Shown here: positions 51,701 to 55,019 of the stretch, one piece after another
Numbering within the stretch: position 1 is the first letter of the stretch
How the letters are laid out: each line of letters begins with the position of its first letter
Source of the DNA: Cristatella mucedo
Lineage: Eukaryota > Bryozoa > Phylactolaemata > Cristatellidae
Length of the DNA: 64,000 nucleotides
Assembly (NCBI GenBank): GCA_009760855.2
Contig: WPIO01000003.1
Span: 5,388,501 to 5,452,500, forward strand
Direction: 5' to 3'
The notes under the pieces: model-generated
Databases searched by the model: none
What the model saw: only the letters and a program-made list of their open reading frames with translations
What the model was told of the DNA's origin: nothing
Translations under genes and position numbers: made by a program

Positions 51701-52779
51701 AGCTAATGCGGACGTCTAGGGAGAGGTCACATTGGAACAGGATGCCTAGTTTTTCCACAGAGGCCACCACAGATATGCTGGCAGAGCGTTATGATTTAGA
51801 GCGTTATGTTTTCCAATTTCCGCGTCACACTTAGTTTCGAATAACTAGTAAGTTGGTTTTATCGTCATTCAATATGAGAACGTTTTTTGACATCAAAGCT
51901 CAGATGTCAGCAGTGCAAGCAGCAACGGTGTTGAGAGAATAGGATGCACTATAGGGCTGGGAGGGATCAGAGCACGGAGGCAGAGCTGTGCTTCATCTGG
52001 GTAGAAGTGAAAGCCCTAATTGTGCTTGGCGATCACATCGGCAAGAGGGAGAGTACAAGCTGTGAAAGAATTAGATCAAACACAGAGTCCTGAGGTATTC
52101 CTTGTTTAAGCAGTTTCTCTGATGATCTTCCCGTTCACATCACTACTCTGGAATTTCCCACTGAGAACGGACCTAAGGCCTTAGAGGGTCAACTGACTAG
52201 CGTGCCGTAGCTATCTGACGTCTCTCAATGAACGTCTCCGTTCGATAGCAGCCGAAATTATGAGACAGAAGAATTAAAAAACGTTGTAGCGATAGCCGTG
52301 GAGCAATGAAGTCAAGCCTGCAGCTTGGCCAGGGACTAGCGGACCAGGCAACAGAAACGTTTAATTGGGTTATTGCCAAGGAAACGCGAATTGCAATGGC
52401 ATGCGAACGATGGAGGCATTAGAGTGACAACCATCATGCTTACATCATGTATACTTACAACGATCAGCCCGGATGGAAGCAGTTGCACAGTCTTGCCTTC
52501 GGTGGTGACCTCTACGTACTCGATGTTGACCACTCCACCTCGCCCTATGTCGGACATCGTCTTGATCTTGATGTCGAAGTTGATCGGAGCCAGCCGCGAG
52601 CATGTCTTGGCGAAAACGTATTTGCATGGGTAAGGAAAATCTAAGGCCTGGCCGTCGAATGTCATGAAGTGCAGGCTGCCAGCAGCCGAACAGCTCTGCC
52701 CTTCTGTCAGGTTTGCTCGGAAAGCCAGGCAACAGACGGCCCAGAGTGTGGCAGCCGACCGAGTCCTGCACCGGATCAT
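1258..52779 (-). CDS. Mosaic VWD-C8-TIL-EGF-GCC2/3-NIDO-AMOP-VWD-EGF extracellular protein, 18 exons, 3' end outside window
   Basis: Exons from 5' to 3' on the minus strand: 52779-52459, 38083-37827, 37669-37314, 33686-33460, 31348-31171, 28402-28238, 27905-27769, 22038-21923, 19146-18957, 18215-18008, 17922-17690, 16902-16671, 11069-10848, 9325-9179, 6486-6286, 4312-4073, 2861-2636, 1418-1258. Together they give 3,817 coding bases (1,272 codons plus one base). Every exon starts after AG, ends before GT, and its end phase equals the next start phase. Order of domains by residue: signal peptide 1-26, VWD1 about 30-190, C8 about 194-311, TIL about 314-375, EGF-like about 390-446, GCC2/3 448-500, NIDO about 503-718, AMOP about 725-873, VWD2 about 874-1142, beta-sandwich module 1144-1238, EGF 1239 onward. 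The product should be secreted or on the cell surface, as a mucus, matrix or adhesive glycoprotein; there are many N-x-S/T sites. The exact role is unknown. The gene continues below position 1258 in phase 1. Confidence 0.9.
2211..2384 (+). mobile_element. SINE family S1
   Basis: tRNA-like head with an A-box-like region (CACTAGGTAAGGTGGTTG) and B box GGGTTCGATTCC, followed by the hairpins GGCGATCCTTTATCGCC, CCACTGCAAGCGGTGG and AGCCGTAAAGGCT, and ending in a T run. Intron 17. Confidence 0.85.
2636..2861 (-). CDS. Exon 17: beta-sandwich (cadherin/HYR-like) module, first part
   Basis: Codons 1144-1219, phase 1 in, phase 2 out. Acceptor TTTCGTTGTCTGTAG; a second AG 16 bases upstream (CAACAG) gives phase 0 and does not fit exon 16, so 2861 is chosen. 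Reads [23 protein letters not shown], then [11 protein letters not shown]-x-W-T-P is a recurrent motif of the module between VWD and EGF in invertebrate NIDO-AMOP-VWD proteins. Donor GTAAGA-like (CTGAG then GTAAG). Confidence 0.87.
2862..4072. other. Intron 16, no further feature seen
   Basis: Lies between exons 17 and 16. I found no repeat copy, RNA gene or additional exon; the phase match across it leaves no need for one. Confidence 0.5.
4073..4312 (-). CDS. Exon 16: C-terminal extension of VWD2
   Basis: Codons 1064-1144, phase 1-1. Acceptor TTTTTCCTTTGTAG, donor GTACGT. Reads [23 protein letters not shown], then [18 protein letters not shown] and ASST: the extension after VWD in NIDO-AMOP-VWD proteins, whose consensus is S-L-F-x-Y and C-G-x-x-x-x-C-x-F-D-x-x-x-T-G. 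The end joins exon 17 as SKTLARVRPTI. Confidence 0.92.
5590..5818 (+). mobile_element. LINE family B 3' end fragment
   Basis: Plus-strand text from the stretch GAGCTGCTACTTTCACGCTA to GTGGCTTTGAGGTGTTAC matches, with many changes, the end of the element at 34700-36466 (shared CTACT-x-CTCACTTCCTC-x-ACTGC, TTCTCACTTCCTCTTTCT and AACACCCAC segments). No open frame. Intron 15. Confidence 0.6.
5831..5965 (+). mobile_element. SINE family S2 (tRNA head, LINE A tail)
   Basis: Head CAGCGGTTAAGGTGCTCG, resembling a class II (Leu/Ser-type) tRNA D arm, and B box GGCTCGAGCCCC, followed directly by GCATATGTGAAGCGCCTGA, AGAGATTAAGTTCTC and GGCGCCATACAAATG, the LINE family A hairpin tail. Intron 15. Confidence 0.85.
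6286..6486 (-). CDS. Exon 15: VWD2 core
   Basis: Codons 997-1064, phase 1-1. Acceptor TGCACGTTTCAG, donor GTAAGT. Contains QQSVFVPPS, then [20 protein letters not shown], the D-domain calcium-loop motif in its MUC4/SUSD2 form (G-L-x-G-N-x-D-G-x-x-x-N-D). Cysteines of the vWF form (CGLCG) are absent here, unlike in VWD1. Ends FFGQA and joins exon 16 as [13 protein letters not shown]. Confidence 0.93.
7300..7562 (+). mobile_element. LINE fragment, third type (family C)
   Basis: Frame reads [32 protein letters not shown] and [10 protein letters not shown] motifs of a CR1-like element that differs from family B at most positions (R-E-C-L instead of L-E-R-L). Intron 14. Confidence 0.65.
7624..7752 (+). 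mobile_element. SINE family S2
   Basis: Same order as the copy at 5831: AGCGGTTAAGGTACTCG, GGGCTCGAGCCCCGAGG, GCATATGTGAAGCGCCTGA, AGAGATTAAGTTCTC, GGGGCGTTACATAAATG. Intron 14. Confidence 0.85.
8100..9178. other. Part of intron 14 with nothing recognised
   Basis: AT-rich sequence without long frames or matches to the repeat families found elsewhere in the window. The same holds for intron 13 (9326-10847). Confidence 0.45.
9179..9325 (-). CDS. Exon 14: VWD2 middle
   Basis: Codons 948-997, phase 1-1. Acceptor TTATAACTTTAG, donor GTAAGG. Reads [20 protein letters not shown], then [12 protein letters not shown] and LKIIFQNG. It is the least conserved part of the domain; identification rests on phase at both sides and on the joins [13 protein letters not shown] and [13 protein letters not shown]. 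Confidence 0.8.
10848..11069 (-). CDS. Exon 13: start of VWD2 with GDPH site
   Basis: Codons 874-948, phase 1-1. Acceptor TATTCTGCAG, donor GTGAGC. Begins [19 protein letters not shown], then GEFHLLKS, the MUC4/SUSD2 style of D domain. The GDPH at residues 878-881 is the known autocatalytic cleavage sequence of MUC2 and MUC4 D domains. An (AT)n tract lies 60 bases upstream of the acceptor. Confidence 0.93.
11131..11183. repeat. (AT)n microsatellite
   Basis: Twenty-six uninterrupted AT units in intron 12, 61 bases upstream of the exon 13 acceptor. Open frames of repeated I-Y through it are artefacts. Confidence 0.97.
11387..11614 (-). mobile_element. Candidate solo LTR, 228 bp
   Basis: On the minus strand this GC-richer block starts TGTTGCC, has a TATA-like GCATAAAAGTAAC, then AATAAA about 110 bases downstream, and ends ACTACA. 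Five-base flanks GTGCT and GTGAT differ by one base and could be an old target duplication. No internal retroelement region is attached. Identification is by layout only; it could be another kind of repeat. Confidence 0.35.
12055..12345 (-). mobile_element. LINE family A 3' UTR and tail
   Basis: Minus-strand sequence matches the 3' untranslated part of the element at 265-1130: the shared stretch includes GCTTCCTTTGCAGC, the AAAG-x-ACCTAGAAAGAGAT hairpin arm and a terminal run of TTATTA. No coding part is preserved. It lies in intron 12, in the same orientation as the host gene. Confidence 0.65.
13050..15790 (+). pseudogene. Decayed hAT-type transposase (ZMYM1-like)
   Basis: Scattered frames read as a hAT transposase of the group related to ZMYM1: [15 protein letters not shown]-like at 13735, [14 protein letters not shown]-like at 14150, YDNGAVIS at about 14621-14645, [20 protein letters not shown] at about 14700, [20 protein letters not shown] (14838-14900) and [14 protein letters not shown], then the C-terminal dimerisation region near 15610-15680 in broken frame ([11 protein letters not shown]). 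Frames change and stops occur throughout. I could not find terminal inverted repeats. A SINE splits the 5' part at 13136-13315. In intron 12. Confidence 0.75.
13136..13315 (+). mobile_element. SINE family S1
   Basis: The best preserved copy: B box GTGGGTTCGATTCCTG, all three hairpins intact (third loop changed to ATCAA), then GGATTATTTTTTTT. It lies inside the decayed hAT element, so it inserted after that element. Confidence 0.88.
15800..16670. other. Part of intron 12 with nothing recognised
   Basis: Between the hAT remnant and exon 12. AT-rich; may include the non-coding 3' part of the hAT element, but no terminal repeat was identified. Confidence 0.4.
16671..16902 (-). CDS. Exon 12: second half of AMOP
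   Basis: Codons 797-874, phase 0 in, phase 1 out. Acceptor ATCGGTTGCAG, donor GTAAGA. Starts MCCYERSS and carries the remaining AMOP cysteines: [28 protein letters not shown]. The double CC and the RP-x-D-N-C-x-x-Y ending match the family closely. The exon runs directly into VWD2 with no linker, as in MUC4-type proteins. It is noticeably more GC-rich than its introns, and it has a long antisense open frame. Confidence 0.92.
17193..17355 (-). mobile_element. SINE family S2, best preserved copy
   Basis: Minus strand begins GGATTGGTTCAGCGGTTAAG, carries the full tRNA-like head with B box GGGCTCGAGCCCC, then the tail ATGTAAAGCGCCTGAATG, GAGATTAAGTTCTCTTGG, GGCGCTATACAAATGAA. In intron 11. It shows perfect pairing AAGCGCC/GGGCGCT in the tail. 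Confidence 0.88.
17690..17922 (-). CDS. Exon 11: NIDO exit motif and first half of AMOP
   Basis: Codons 719-796, phase 1 in, phase 0 out. Acceptor ATGACGTTGCCAG, donor GTAAAT. Starts [11 protein letters not shown], then the AMOP pattern: [42 protein letters not shown]. The C-x2-W, CPC and A-x2-D-x-x-F positions are those of AMOP (adhesion-associated domain in MUC4 and other proteins). Confidence 0.9.
18008..18215 (-). CDS. Exon 10: end of NIDO domain
   Basis: Codons 650-719, phase 0 in, phase 1 out. Acceptor GTGATTTTAG. Starts [22 protein letters not shown], the NIDO strands N-x-F-Q-x-V-L-x-x-D-G and F-x-I-x-x-Y, and ends DEIDSNIG, which joins the next exon to give [11 protein letters not shown], the conserved NIDO exit motif. 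The donor is GTCCGT, weaker than the others; the downstream intron is only 85 bases. The ATG-less upstream part was read through using the domain match. Confidence 0.88.
18797..18872 (-). mobile_element. LINE family A hairpin tail fragment
   Basis: Minus strand carries AAGCGCCTAGAAAGAGATTA, then TTCTCTGAGGGCGCTTTAT and (TTATTA)n, i.e. the isolated 3' tail with its stem AAGCGCC/GGCGCTT. It sits in intron 9's distal flank, 85 bases below exon 9. Confidence 0.6.
18957..19146 (-). CDS. Exon 9: NIDO middle
   Basis: Codons 586-649, phase 2 in, phase 0 out. Acceptor ATGTTCTGCTGCAG, donor GTACGG. Reads [23 protein letters not shown], then [13 protein letters not shown], which corresponds to the NIDO strand usually read as I-A-T-W-D-x-V-x-Y-Y. 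An alternative acceptor at 19100-19101 would be in phase 1 and would not match exon 8, so 19146 is preferred. Confidence 0.85.
19725..19888 (-). mobile_element. SINE family S1
   Basis: Minus-strand copy. First hairpin is GGCAATCCTTTATTGCC, with both arms changed relative to the copy at 2211 so pairing is kept; the second has a U-A in place of a U-G pair. Intron 8. Confidence 0.85.
20195..20850 (+). mobile_element. LINE family B C-terminal fragment
   Basis: Decayed RT end on the plus strand: the frames give [15 protein letters not shown] and then a [16 protein letters not shown]-like segment, corresponding to the L-x-WLP-x-x-x-RI-x-K motif of L2/CR1 elements, followed by the family B 3' region. 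Lies in intron 8. Confidence 0.7.
21078..21201 (+). mobile_element. SINE family S2, degenerate head
   Basis: B box GGGCTCGATCCC and tail GCATATGTGAAGTGCCTAA, ATTAAGCTCCCTTGGGGCG. The first third of the head is lost. Intron 8. Confidence 0.75.
21923..22038 (-). CDS. Exon 8: NIDO core
   Basis: Codons 548-586, phase 0 in, phase 2 out. Acceptor TTTCTCATCTATGCCAG. The 38 residues start [13 protein letters not shown] and end [11 protein letters not shown], matching the NIDO consensus (NG-x-I-S-F followed by I-A-P-x-W-x-D). The real frame differs from the longer overlapping open frame at 21954-22154. It was found by searching for the missing first half of NIDO between exons 7 and 9. Joining to exon 9 gives DLSYGDSSF. 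Donor GTAATA. Confidence 0.85.
22522..22695. repeat. Compound microsatellite (AT)n - (GGAC)n - (GGAT)n
   Basis: About 35 AT units (22522-22591), then GGAC/GGGC units, a break at CAATTGAT, then about ten GGAT units. The S-I-H-P repeats in minus-strand frames are not protein. Intron 7. Confidence 0.97.
22700..25780. other. Part of intron 7 with nothing recognised
   Basis: About 3 kb of AT-rich sequence after the compound microsatellite. No transposon coding motifs and no splice-compatible exon were found; exons 7 and 8 join in phase without one. Confidence 0.45.
25785..26228 (+). mobile_element. LINE family B 3' end with ATTAC tail
   Basis: Matches the family B 3' region ([10 protein letters not shown] decayed in frame, then CCGACTATCGCATATCCTTT) and ends GGTGATAAATTACATTACAT, i.e. 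the family's ATTAC-type terminus. Intron 7. Confidence 0.65.
26600..27060 (+). repeat. Unclassified dispersed repeat R1, copy 1
   Basis: Shares blocks in order with 29120-29470: TTTCGGCTCGAGCGAGAAA, GTCCAGTCCTTCAA, CTGGACTCCTCTTACAGCG, GCTGGTTATTTGCTCGAGC, GATTGAATGGATTCGTACAT. A 129-codon open frame (26634-27023) runs through it but its product resembles nothing I recognise and the other copy is not open. Intron 7. Confidence 0.6.
27769..27905 (-). CDS. Exon 7: start of NIDO domain
   Basis: Codons 502-547, phase 1 in, phase 0 out. Acceptor TATTCTCTCTTCCAG is strong, donor GTGAGC. It reads [18 protein letters not shown], then [17 protein letters not shown], which joins exon 8 to give [12 protein letters not shown], the conserved central strand of NIDO. 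The exon is too short and lacks a start codon, so it does not show as a long ORF; it is supported by phase on both sides and by the motif created at its 3' junction. The beginning of the domain is more divergent than the rest. Confidence 0.75.
28079..28168. repeat. (CA)n microsatellite
   Basis: Imperfect CA repeat in the 332-base intron 6, filling about a quarter of that intron. Confidence 0.95.
28238..28402 (-). CDS. Exon 6: GCC2/GCC3 (ephrin-receptor-like) cysteine-rich module
   Basis: Codons 447-502, symmetrical phase 1-1. Acceptor TTGGCAACAG, donor GTAACT. Reads [41 protein letters not shown]: the repeated C-x2-CP-x-G pattern of GCC2/GCC3 modules found in ephrin receptors and SCUBE proteins. 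A one-module phase 1-1 exon is the typical substrate of exon shuffling. The downstream intron is only 332 bases and carries a (CA)n tract. Confidence 0.88.
29120..29470 (+). repeat. Unclassified dispersed repeat R1, copy 2
   Basis: Divergent second copy of the sequence at 26600-27060 in the same orientation, 2.5 kb away and on the other side of exons 6 and 7. It starts GAGACTGAATCCGAAAATG and continues with TTTCGGCTCGAGCGAGAAA. Intron 5. Confidence 0.6.
30109..30192. repeat. (AT)n-(GT)n compound microsatellite
   Basis: AT units to 30139 followed by GT units with a few interruptions. Intron 5. Confidence 0.95.
30620..30711. repeat. (GA)n microsatellite, 92 bp
   Basis: Uninterrupted GA dinucleotides, about 46 units. 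Intron 5. The long S-L frame on the minus strand is an artefact. Confidence 0.97.
31171..31348 (-). CDS. Exon 5: TIL-linked segment and EGF-like domain
   Basis: Codons 388-447, phase 0 in, phase 1 out (donor GTGAGT). Acceptor CATTCAACAG. The sequence starts [16 protein letters not shown], the short segment that usually follows TIL in this family, and then an EGF-like pattern: [24 protein letters not shown]. The GYEGDG turn is typical of EGF modules in D-assembly proteins. Confidence 0.88.
32293..32550 (+). repeat. Unclassified dispersed repeat R2, copy 1
   Basis: Ordered matches to 44703-44965: CTTCCGAATTACG, GTCAAAGCCAC, GATCCGAGACAAC, ATGGGTATGAGTGGTCCGGT, GACCGAGCTTCTG, GGACGTGGGTGG. A related purine/pyrimidine-skewed stretch with CCCATACCCGTACCCAC lies at 32035-32150, in opposite sense, and may belong to the same element. 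Intron 4. Confidence 0.6.
33460..33686 (-). CDS. Exon 4: TIL domain
   Basis: Codons 312-387, phase 1 in, phase 0 out (donor GTAAGT). Begins [15 protein letters not shown] and contains the ten-cysteine trypsin-inhibitor-like pattern, with [31 protein letters not shown] and [11 protein letters not shown] following C8 completes the classic D-assembly (VWD-C8-TIL). The acceptor is AATTGTAG; the codon across the splice becomes TCC. The ORF continues upstream only as intron read-through. Confidence 0.92.
33844..34012 (+). mobile_element. SINE family S1
   Basis: Plus-strand copy with TACACTAGGTAAAGC head, degenerate B box (GTGGATTCGAGTTC), hairpin 2 CCGCTGCAAGCGGTGG and hairpin 3 AGCCGTAAAGGC. Intron 3, 160 bases above exon 4. 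Confidence 0.8.
34700..36466 (+). mobile_element. LINE family B, nearly complete RT domain
   Basis: Plus strand, broken into three frames. It reads successively KPGLDTE-like and [60 protein letters not shown], then the C-terminal [18 protein letters not shown]. These are RT motifs of L2/CR1-type non-LTR elements, including the catalytic Y-A-D-D. A stop (TGA at 35193) and frame breaks make it dead. 3' end is ATTACATTAC. Lies in intron 3, antisense to the host gene. Confidence 0.9.
36685..36787 (+). mobile_element. LINE family A hairpin tail with (TTA)n
   Basis: Plus-strand copy of the tail: GTAAAGCGCCTAGAAAGAGA, a TTAAG loop, GAGGGCACTTTAT, then about 13 TTA units from 36748. A very young-looking microsatellite end. 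No coding sequence upstream belongs to family A; the neighbour is the family B element ending at 36466. Confidence 0.65.
37314..37669 (-). CDS. Exon 3: C8 domain
   Basis: Codons 193-311, phase 2 in, phase 1 out (donor GTAAGT). The acceptor TTTTCAAG completes an arginine codon with the end of exon 2. The residues run N-C-A-S-P, then cysteines in the C8 pattern: [48 protein letters not shown]8 domain directly after VWD is the order in vWF, zonadhesin, tectorin and IgGFc-binding protein. A strongly acidic, possibly species-specific insertion ([15 protein letters not shown]) lengthens the middle. Confidence 0.9.
37827..38083 (-). CDS. Exon 2: second half of VWD1 with CGLC motif
   Basis: Codons 108-193. 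Acceptor TTTCATTTTAG, phase 0 in, phase 2 out (donor GTAAAC). The motif [15 protein letters not shown] at residues 163-177 is diagnostic of a vWF-type D domain; the CGLC is the CxxC seen in D domains of vWF and gel-forming mucins. Upstream of it is the usual alternating beta-strand region ([14 protein letters not shown]). Only a 157-base intron separates it from exon 3, while the intron before it is 14.4 kb. An extra cysteine sits at residue 120. Confidence 0.92.
38084..39610. other. Start-proximal part of intron 1, nothing recognised
   Basis: No exon is needed here because exon 1 and exon 2 join in phase 0 and complete VWD1. A GC-richer patch at 38900-39060 has no frame or repeat match that I can name. 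The stretch 40750-41860 is likewise unassigned. Confidence 0.45.
39612..39715 (+). mobile_element. SINE family S2, degenerate
   Basis: GAGGTTAAGCTGCTCGCCCC and ACCGAGGTC then a changed segment and GCATATGCAAAGCGCCTGG; the tail is cut after the first hairpin arm. Intron 1. Confidence 0.6.
40106..40720 (-). mobile_element. LINE family A fragment interrupted by a MITE
   Basis: Minus-strand reading frame 40410-40108 includes [20 protein letters not shown] and then KKLKTYLL, the same C-terminal region as at 590-976, ending in the (TTA)n tail near 40106. The upper part (40545-40720) continues the element (matches to the +-strand text around 800-920). Between them a 163-base MITE sits at 40382-40544. 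Confidence 0.75.
40382..40544 (+). mobile_element. MITE, 163 bp, pogo/Tigger-like ends, TA target duplication
   Basis: Ends are CAGTCAACTCCGC and GCGGAGTCGATTG, inverted repeats with two mismatches over 13 bases, bordered on both sides by TA (40380-40381 and 40545-40546). Such ends and TA duplications are those of Tc1/mariner superfamily pogo/Tigger elements; it has no coding capacity. It interrupts LINE family A: joining the flanks restores the sequence seen uninterrupted around 798-812. Confidence 0.8.
41870..44700 (+). mobile_element. LINE family B, endonuclease plus RT, decayed
   Basis: The longest LINE. First the AP-endonuclease domain in broken frames: KLDVI-x-LTETWM, then [27 protein letters not shown] and LSDHCSILF. 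From 43020 on, the [42 protein letters not shown], then the C-terminal [15 protein letters not shown]. Multiple stops and indels. The 3' end is cut at about 44700, where an unrelated repeat begins. In intron 1, antisense to the gene. Confidence 0.87.
44703..44965 (+). repeat. Unclassified dispersed repeat R2, copy 2
   Basis: Second copy of R2, directly abutting the truncated 3' end of the LINE at 41870-44700. Includes GGGTATGGGCATGGGTGATC and GGGCGACTGGTGGGCGTGGG. Intron 1. Confidence 0.6.
45680..45846 (+). mobile_element. SINE family S1, degenerate
   Basis: Head CATTAGGTAAGGCAGTTGG and B-box remnant GAGTTCGATTCCTG; the middle hairpins are partly deleted, the end ATAGCCGTGAAGGCTCTTCT is intact. 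Intron 1. Confidence 0.75.
46196..46296 (+). mobile_element. LINE family A tail fragment
   Basis: Plus strand shows CGTGCTTCCTTTGCAACA, GTAAAG-x-TCCTAGAAAGAGA and GAGGGCACTATATAAA followed by ATTAT units, the conserved family A 3' end without coding sequence. Intron 1. Confidence 0.6.
46380..47135 (+). mobile_element. LINE fragment, family C type
   Basis: Decayed RT start: [17 protein letters not shown] at about 46940-46995, preceded by a stretch with [10 protein letters not shown]-like coding remnants. Many stops. Intron 1. Confidence 0.5.
47140..50310. other. Intron 1 stretch with nothing recognised
   Basis: Over 3 kb with only short frames. Parts may be old LINE sequence too decayed to see by eye. 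Confidence 0.4.
50312..50385 (+). mobile_element. LINE family A tail fragment
   Basis: GCATATGTAAAGTGCCCAGA, AAGAGATT, then GAGGGTGCTATAAAATGC and a short ATT run: an isolated hairpin tail. Intron 1. Confidence 0.55.
50938..52130 (-). mobile_element. LINE family A, RT palm/thumb to 3' tail
   Basis: The longest family A copy. Minus strand 51770-51372 shows RT C-terminal motifs ([24 protein letters not shown]). Above it, up to about 52130, a degenerate RT block includes a decayed F-Y-x-D-E catalytic-site region. The 3' UTR and tail run down to 50938. The element sits 330 bases below exon 1, inside intron 1. Confidence 0.75.
52459..52779 (-). CDS. Exon 1: signal peptide and start of VWD1
   Basis: Codons 1-107. 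The ATG at 52779 has A at -3. Residues 1-26 form a signal peptide: a basic start (MIRCRTRS) followed by a hydrophobic stretch ([12 protein letters not shown]). The VWD domain opens with the motif [10 protein letters not shown] preceded by GSLH where most family members have GDPH, then [10 protein letters not shown], the usual paired cysteines of a vWF-type D domain. The exon ends GTT before GTAAGT, phase 0. The base composition is more GC-rich than the surrounding introns. This is the best-supported 5' end of the gene; a non-coding upstream exon is possible, and an AG immediately precedes GATATAGAATG. Confidence 0.9.
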
Positions 52780-55015
52780 TCTATATCCTGGGTGCGTGCA
52801 ACGCGGAGTGTCTAGGCGAGGTGAGGAGAGCCCATGCTAGTCGATCGGTTATCTTGCCCTCTGTTCCTTTCTGTGATACGGAGATTGCATCGTTAAGCCC
52901 CAAGGGCGCGGCCTGTTTACGATGCTCAGATAAGCTATACACACGGAACGGCACTAATTCAGTGATATGGCGAGAACTACCATCGCCTGGGGTAACTAAG
53001 AAGCCATCATTGTGTTCACCTTCTTCGTTGACATCGTCCTCTTTACTATCGGGAGAGGCTGGAAGCAGCCAATTTTGACGTCACGCCGTCAACGCCAAAA
53101 CTGTTCAAGTCTGCTGATTGCACGTTAGGAGAGTCATCCAAAACCTGATGCCGTCCTGAACTTAAACATTCGTCCCCATATGAAAAAGACCAGCAATTCA
53201 AGTGATCCAACCGTCTCGCATTATATCAAAGAAGCAGAATGGTGGCCTTATGCAAACGTGTTATCATTATTGATATCATTTTGGTGGGTAGGAAAAAAGA
53301 AAGAGGTGACATTTCAGCTCGACTTTTGATTTCTACGGATTCGAGAATAACATCATTACATAATAATGAATCGTGTGTACGGCGCCATACGAGAAACTAA
53401 ACTTCAATCTAGACTTGTAAGAGCTCCGTGAAAGAAGACTAATAAGCAAGGGTTGGTGGTCTGCATGTTAGTATGTTGAGGTAGGCATGCAAAAAAGCAT
53501 GCCTATCATGTCATGACCAGCAAACAGACACGCACGAGAAGACGTTCAGGGTCGCTTGCTCGCAGTACCCCAGTTATTAACGTCAGTTGAACCCCTCACA
53601 GGCAAGCGCAAAAAGCTCACAGGAACGTTAAAGCCAAGTTCACTGGGGTGAAGAGAAAAGCTGGGTGGAATAGATGAATCCTGATGGCCCATTTGGTGCT
53701 CAAGGGTGGTCGGAATAAATGAAGGATGTGCTTTCTCCGACGACGTACAAACAATCGCCATCAACTGAGCTAAGTGTGTTGAAAGCATTCCATCGCAGTT
53801 AATGGTAGATCTAATGGGCTCGGCTGGTCCTTCTTCAGCTTCTTGGAGCTGTTCAGGTTGCGAGCGGGTGCCGACGAGCTGCTAGCTGAAGGCCGGAACG
53901 CTGCCGAGGCAGGAGCCGCGGCAAGTTGATCAGCTGGCATTTCGGGAGCCCTTCCCACAAGACTGGGCTGCTGCAGCCCACTCTCTGTCTCACTATTCGG
54001 CACCATTGAACTTCACCACTTCAGAGCTGCGACTTAAAGACAGCCAGAAAGAGATGGCCTGTCCTGTCAATGATCAGGCGGAATGACCGACAAACCTGGG
54101 AAGGTGGATCATTGCATCCAGTGCGTCAGTACGCCATGGCTGGGTGCATGCCCTGAGTAAGGCAGTATAAGCATCCATGGCTTCATACCGTAGCAGTGCG
54201 TGCAAGCCAGTGCATTCCAATGCACCAGCAAATCTAGGCGGCGTCCTTGTGCTTCCTAGTCTGCATTCACTTTAGCTTTCTATTTCAGAAATGGGTAGTA
54301 ATGGGAGGTTTATTGGCGGTAGCATACTTTTTGCTCAAGTTGAGTCGAAACCGTAGCAGGCTGACGAATAGTAGAGCAGCTACTAAACTTTCGTACGCCC
54401 AGTTGGTTTTTAGATTAATATACTAAGTACATTAATAGTTGCTGAATTGTATTGGTCAGGAACGAGATTTCTCATAATCTAACTTAAGAAGGTTACGAAA
54501 GCCTTCAAGAATTAGTCGAAGAGTTGTACTTGGGACGTCGGCAGTCTTCATACGACTGCTAATACTGCAACTCGTTACGTATTTGTTATAATCAACTTTA
54601 GTTTAGGAGCTGTAACAGCGCTTGTGCAAGACCACTTAGTTTCACATGCTGCCAACCCACTCTAATAATGAGCCTTATCGCTGTGGCTTCACCCGCTATG
54701 TATATTGAACGACAGACCACAGTTTGCTTACTGATAATCTCACCGCAGTGCTGCGTGTTCTCTGTAGGTCCGAATTTATGAGCTGTAATGCTTTGGGTTG
54801 TGGAATTTTTGCCAGTAAGATCATTCCTCAACTTAGAGTGCCCGTACACGATTGAACGAGTAATATGCTGCCACACATCCTTGCCGCATCCATTCGCAAC
54901 TGTGTTTTTTAATTTTGTGTCGTATACAGTGCTTTTCTGTTCCCAATATCTCCCAATTTTATAAGTGCTTTCGCTGACAACGTGTTGGATTTTTCTCCGG
55001 TTTTGGGCACTAGCT
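52780..55015. other. Upstream flank and presumed promoter region
   Basis: The gene's promoter should be here, reading on the minus strand. I see no TATA box at a suitable distance from the ATG at 52779. The first 350 bases are GC-richer than average, as often seen at animal promoters. A 78-codon minus-strand frame at 54006-53770 is rich in Ala, Ser and Pro; it is unassigned. Confidence 0.4.
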
Positions 55016-55019
55016 CAAG

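Noticed and set aside
52373-53078. Plus-strand frames over exon 1 and just upstream
   Set aside because: Antisense shadows in a GC-richer region; no motif, whereas the minus strand encodes signal peptide and VWD.
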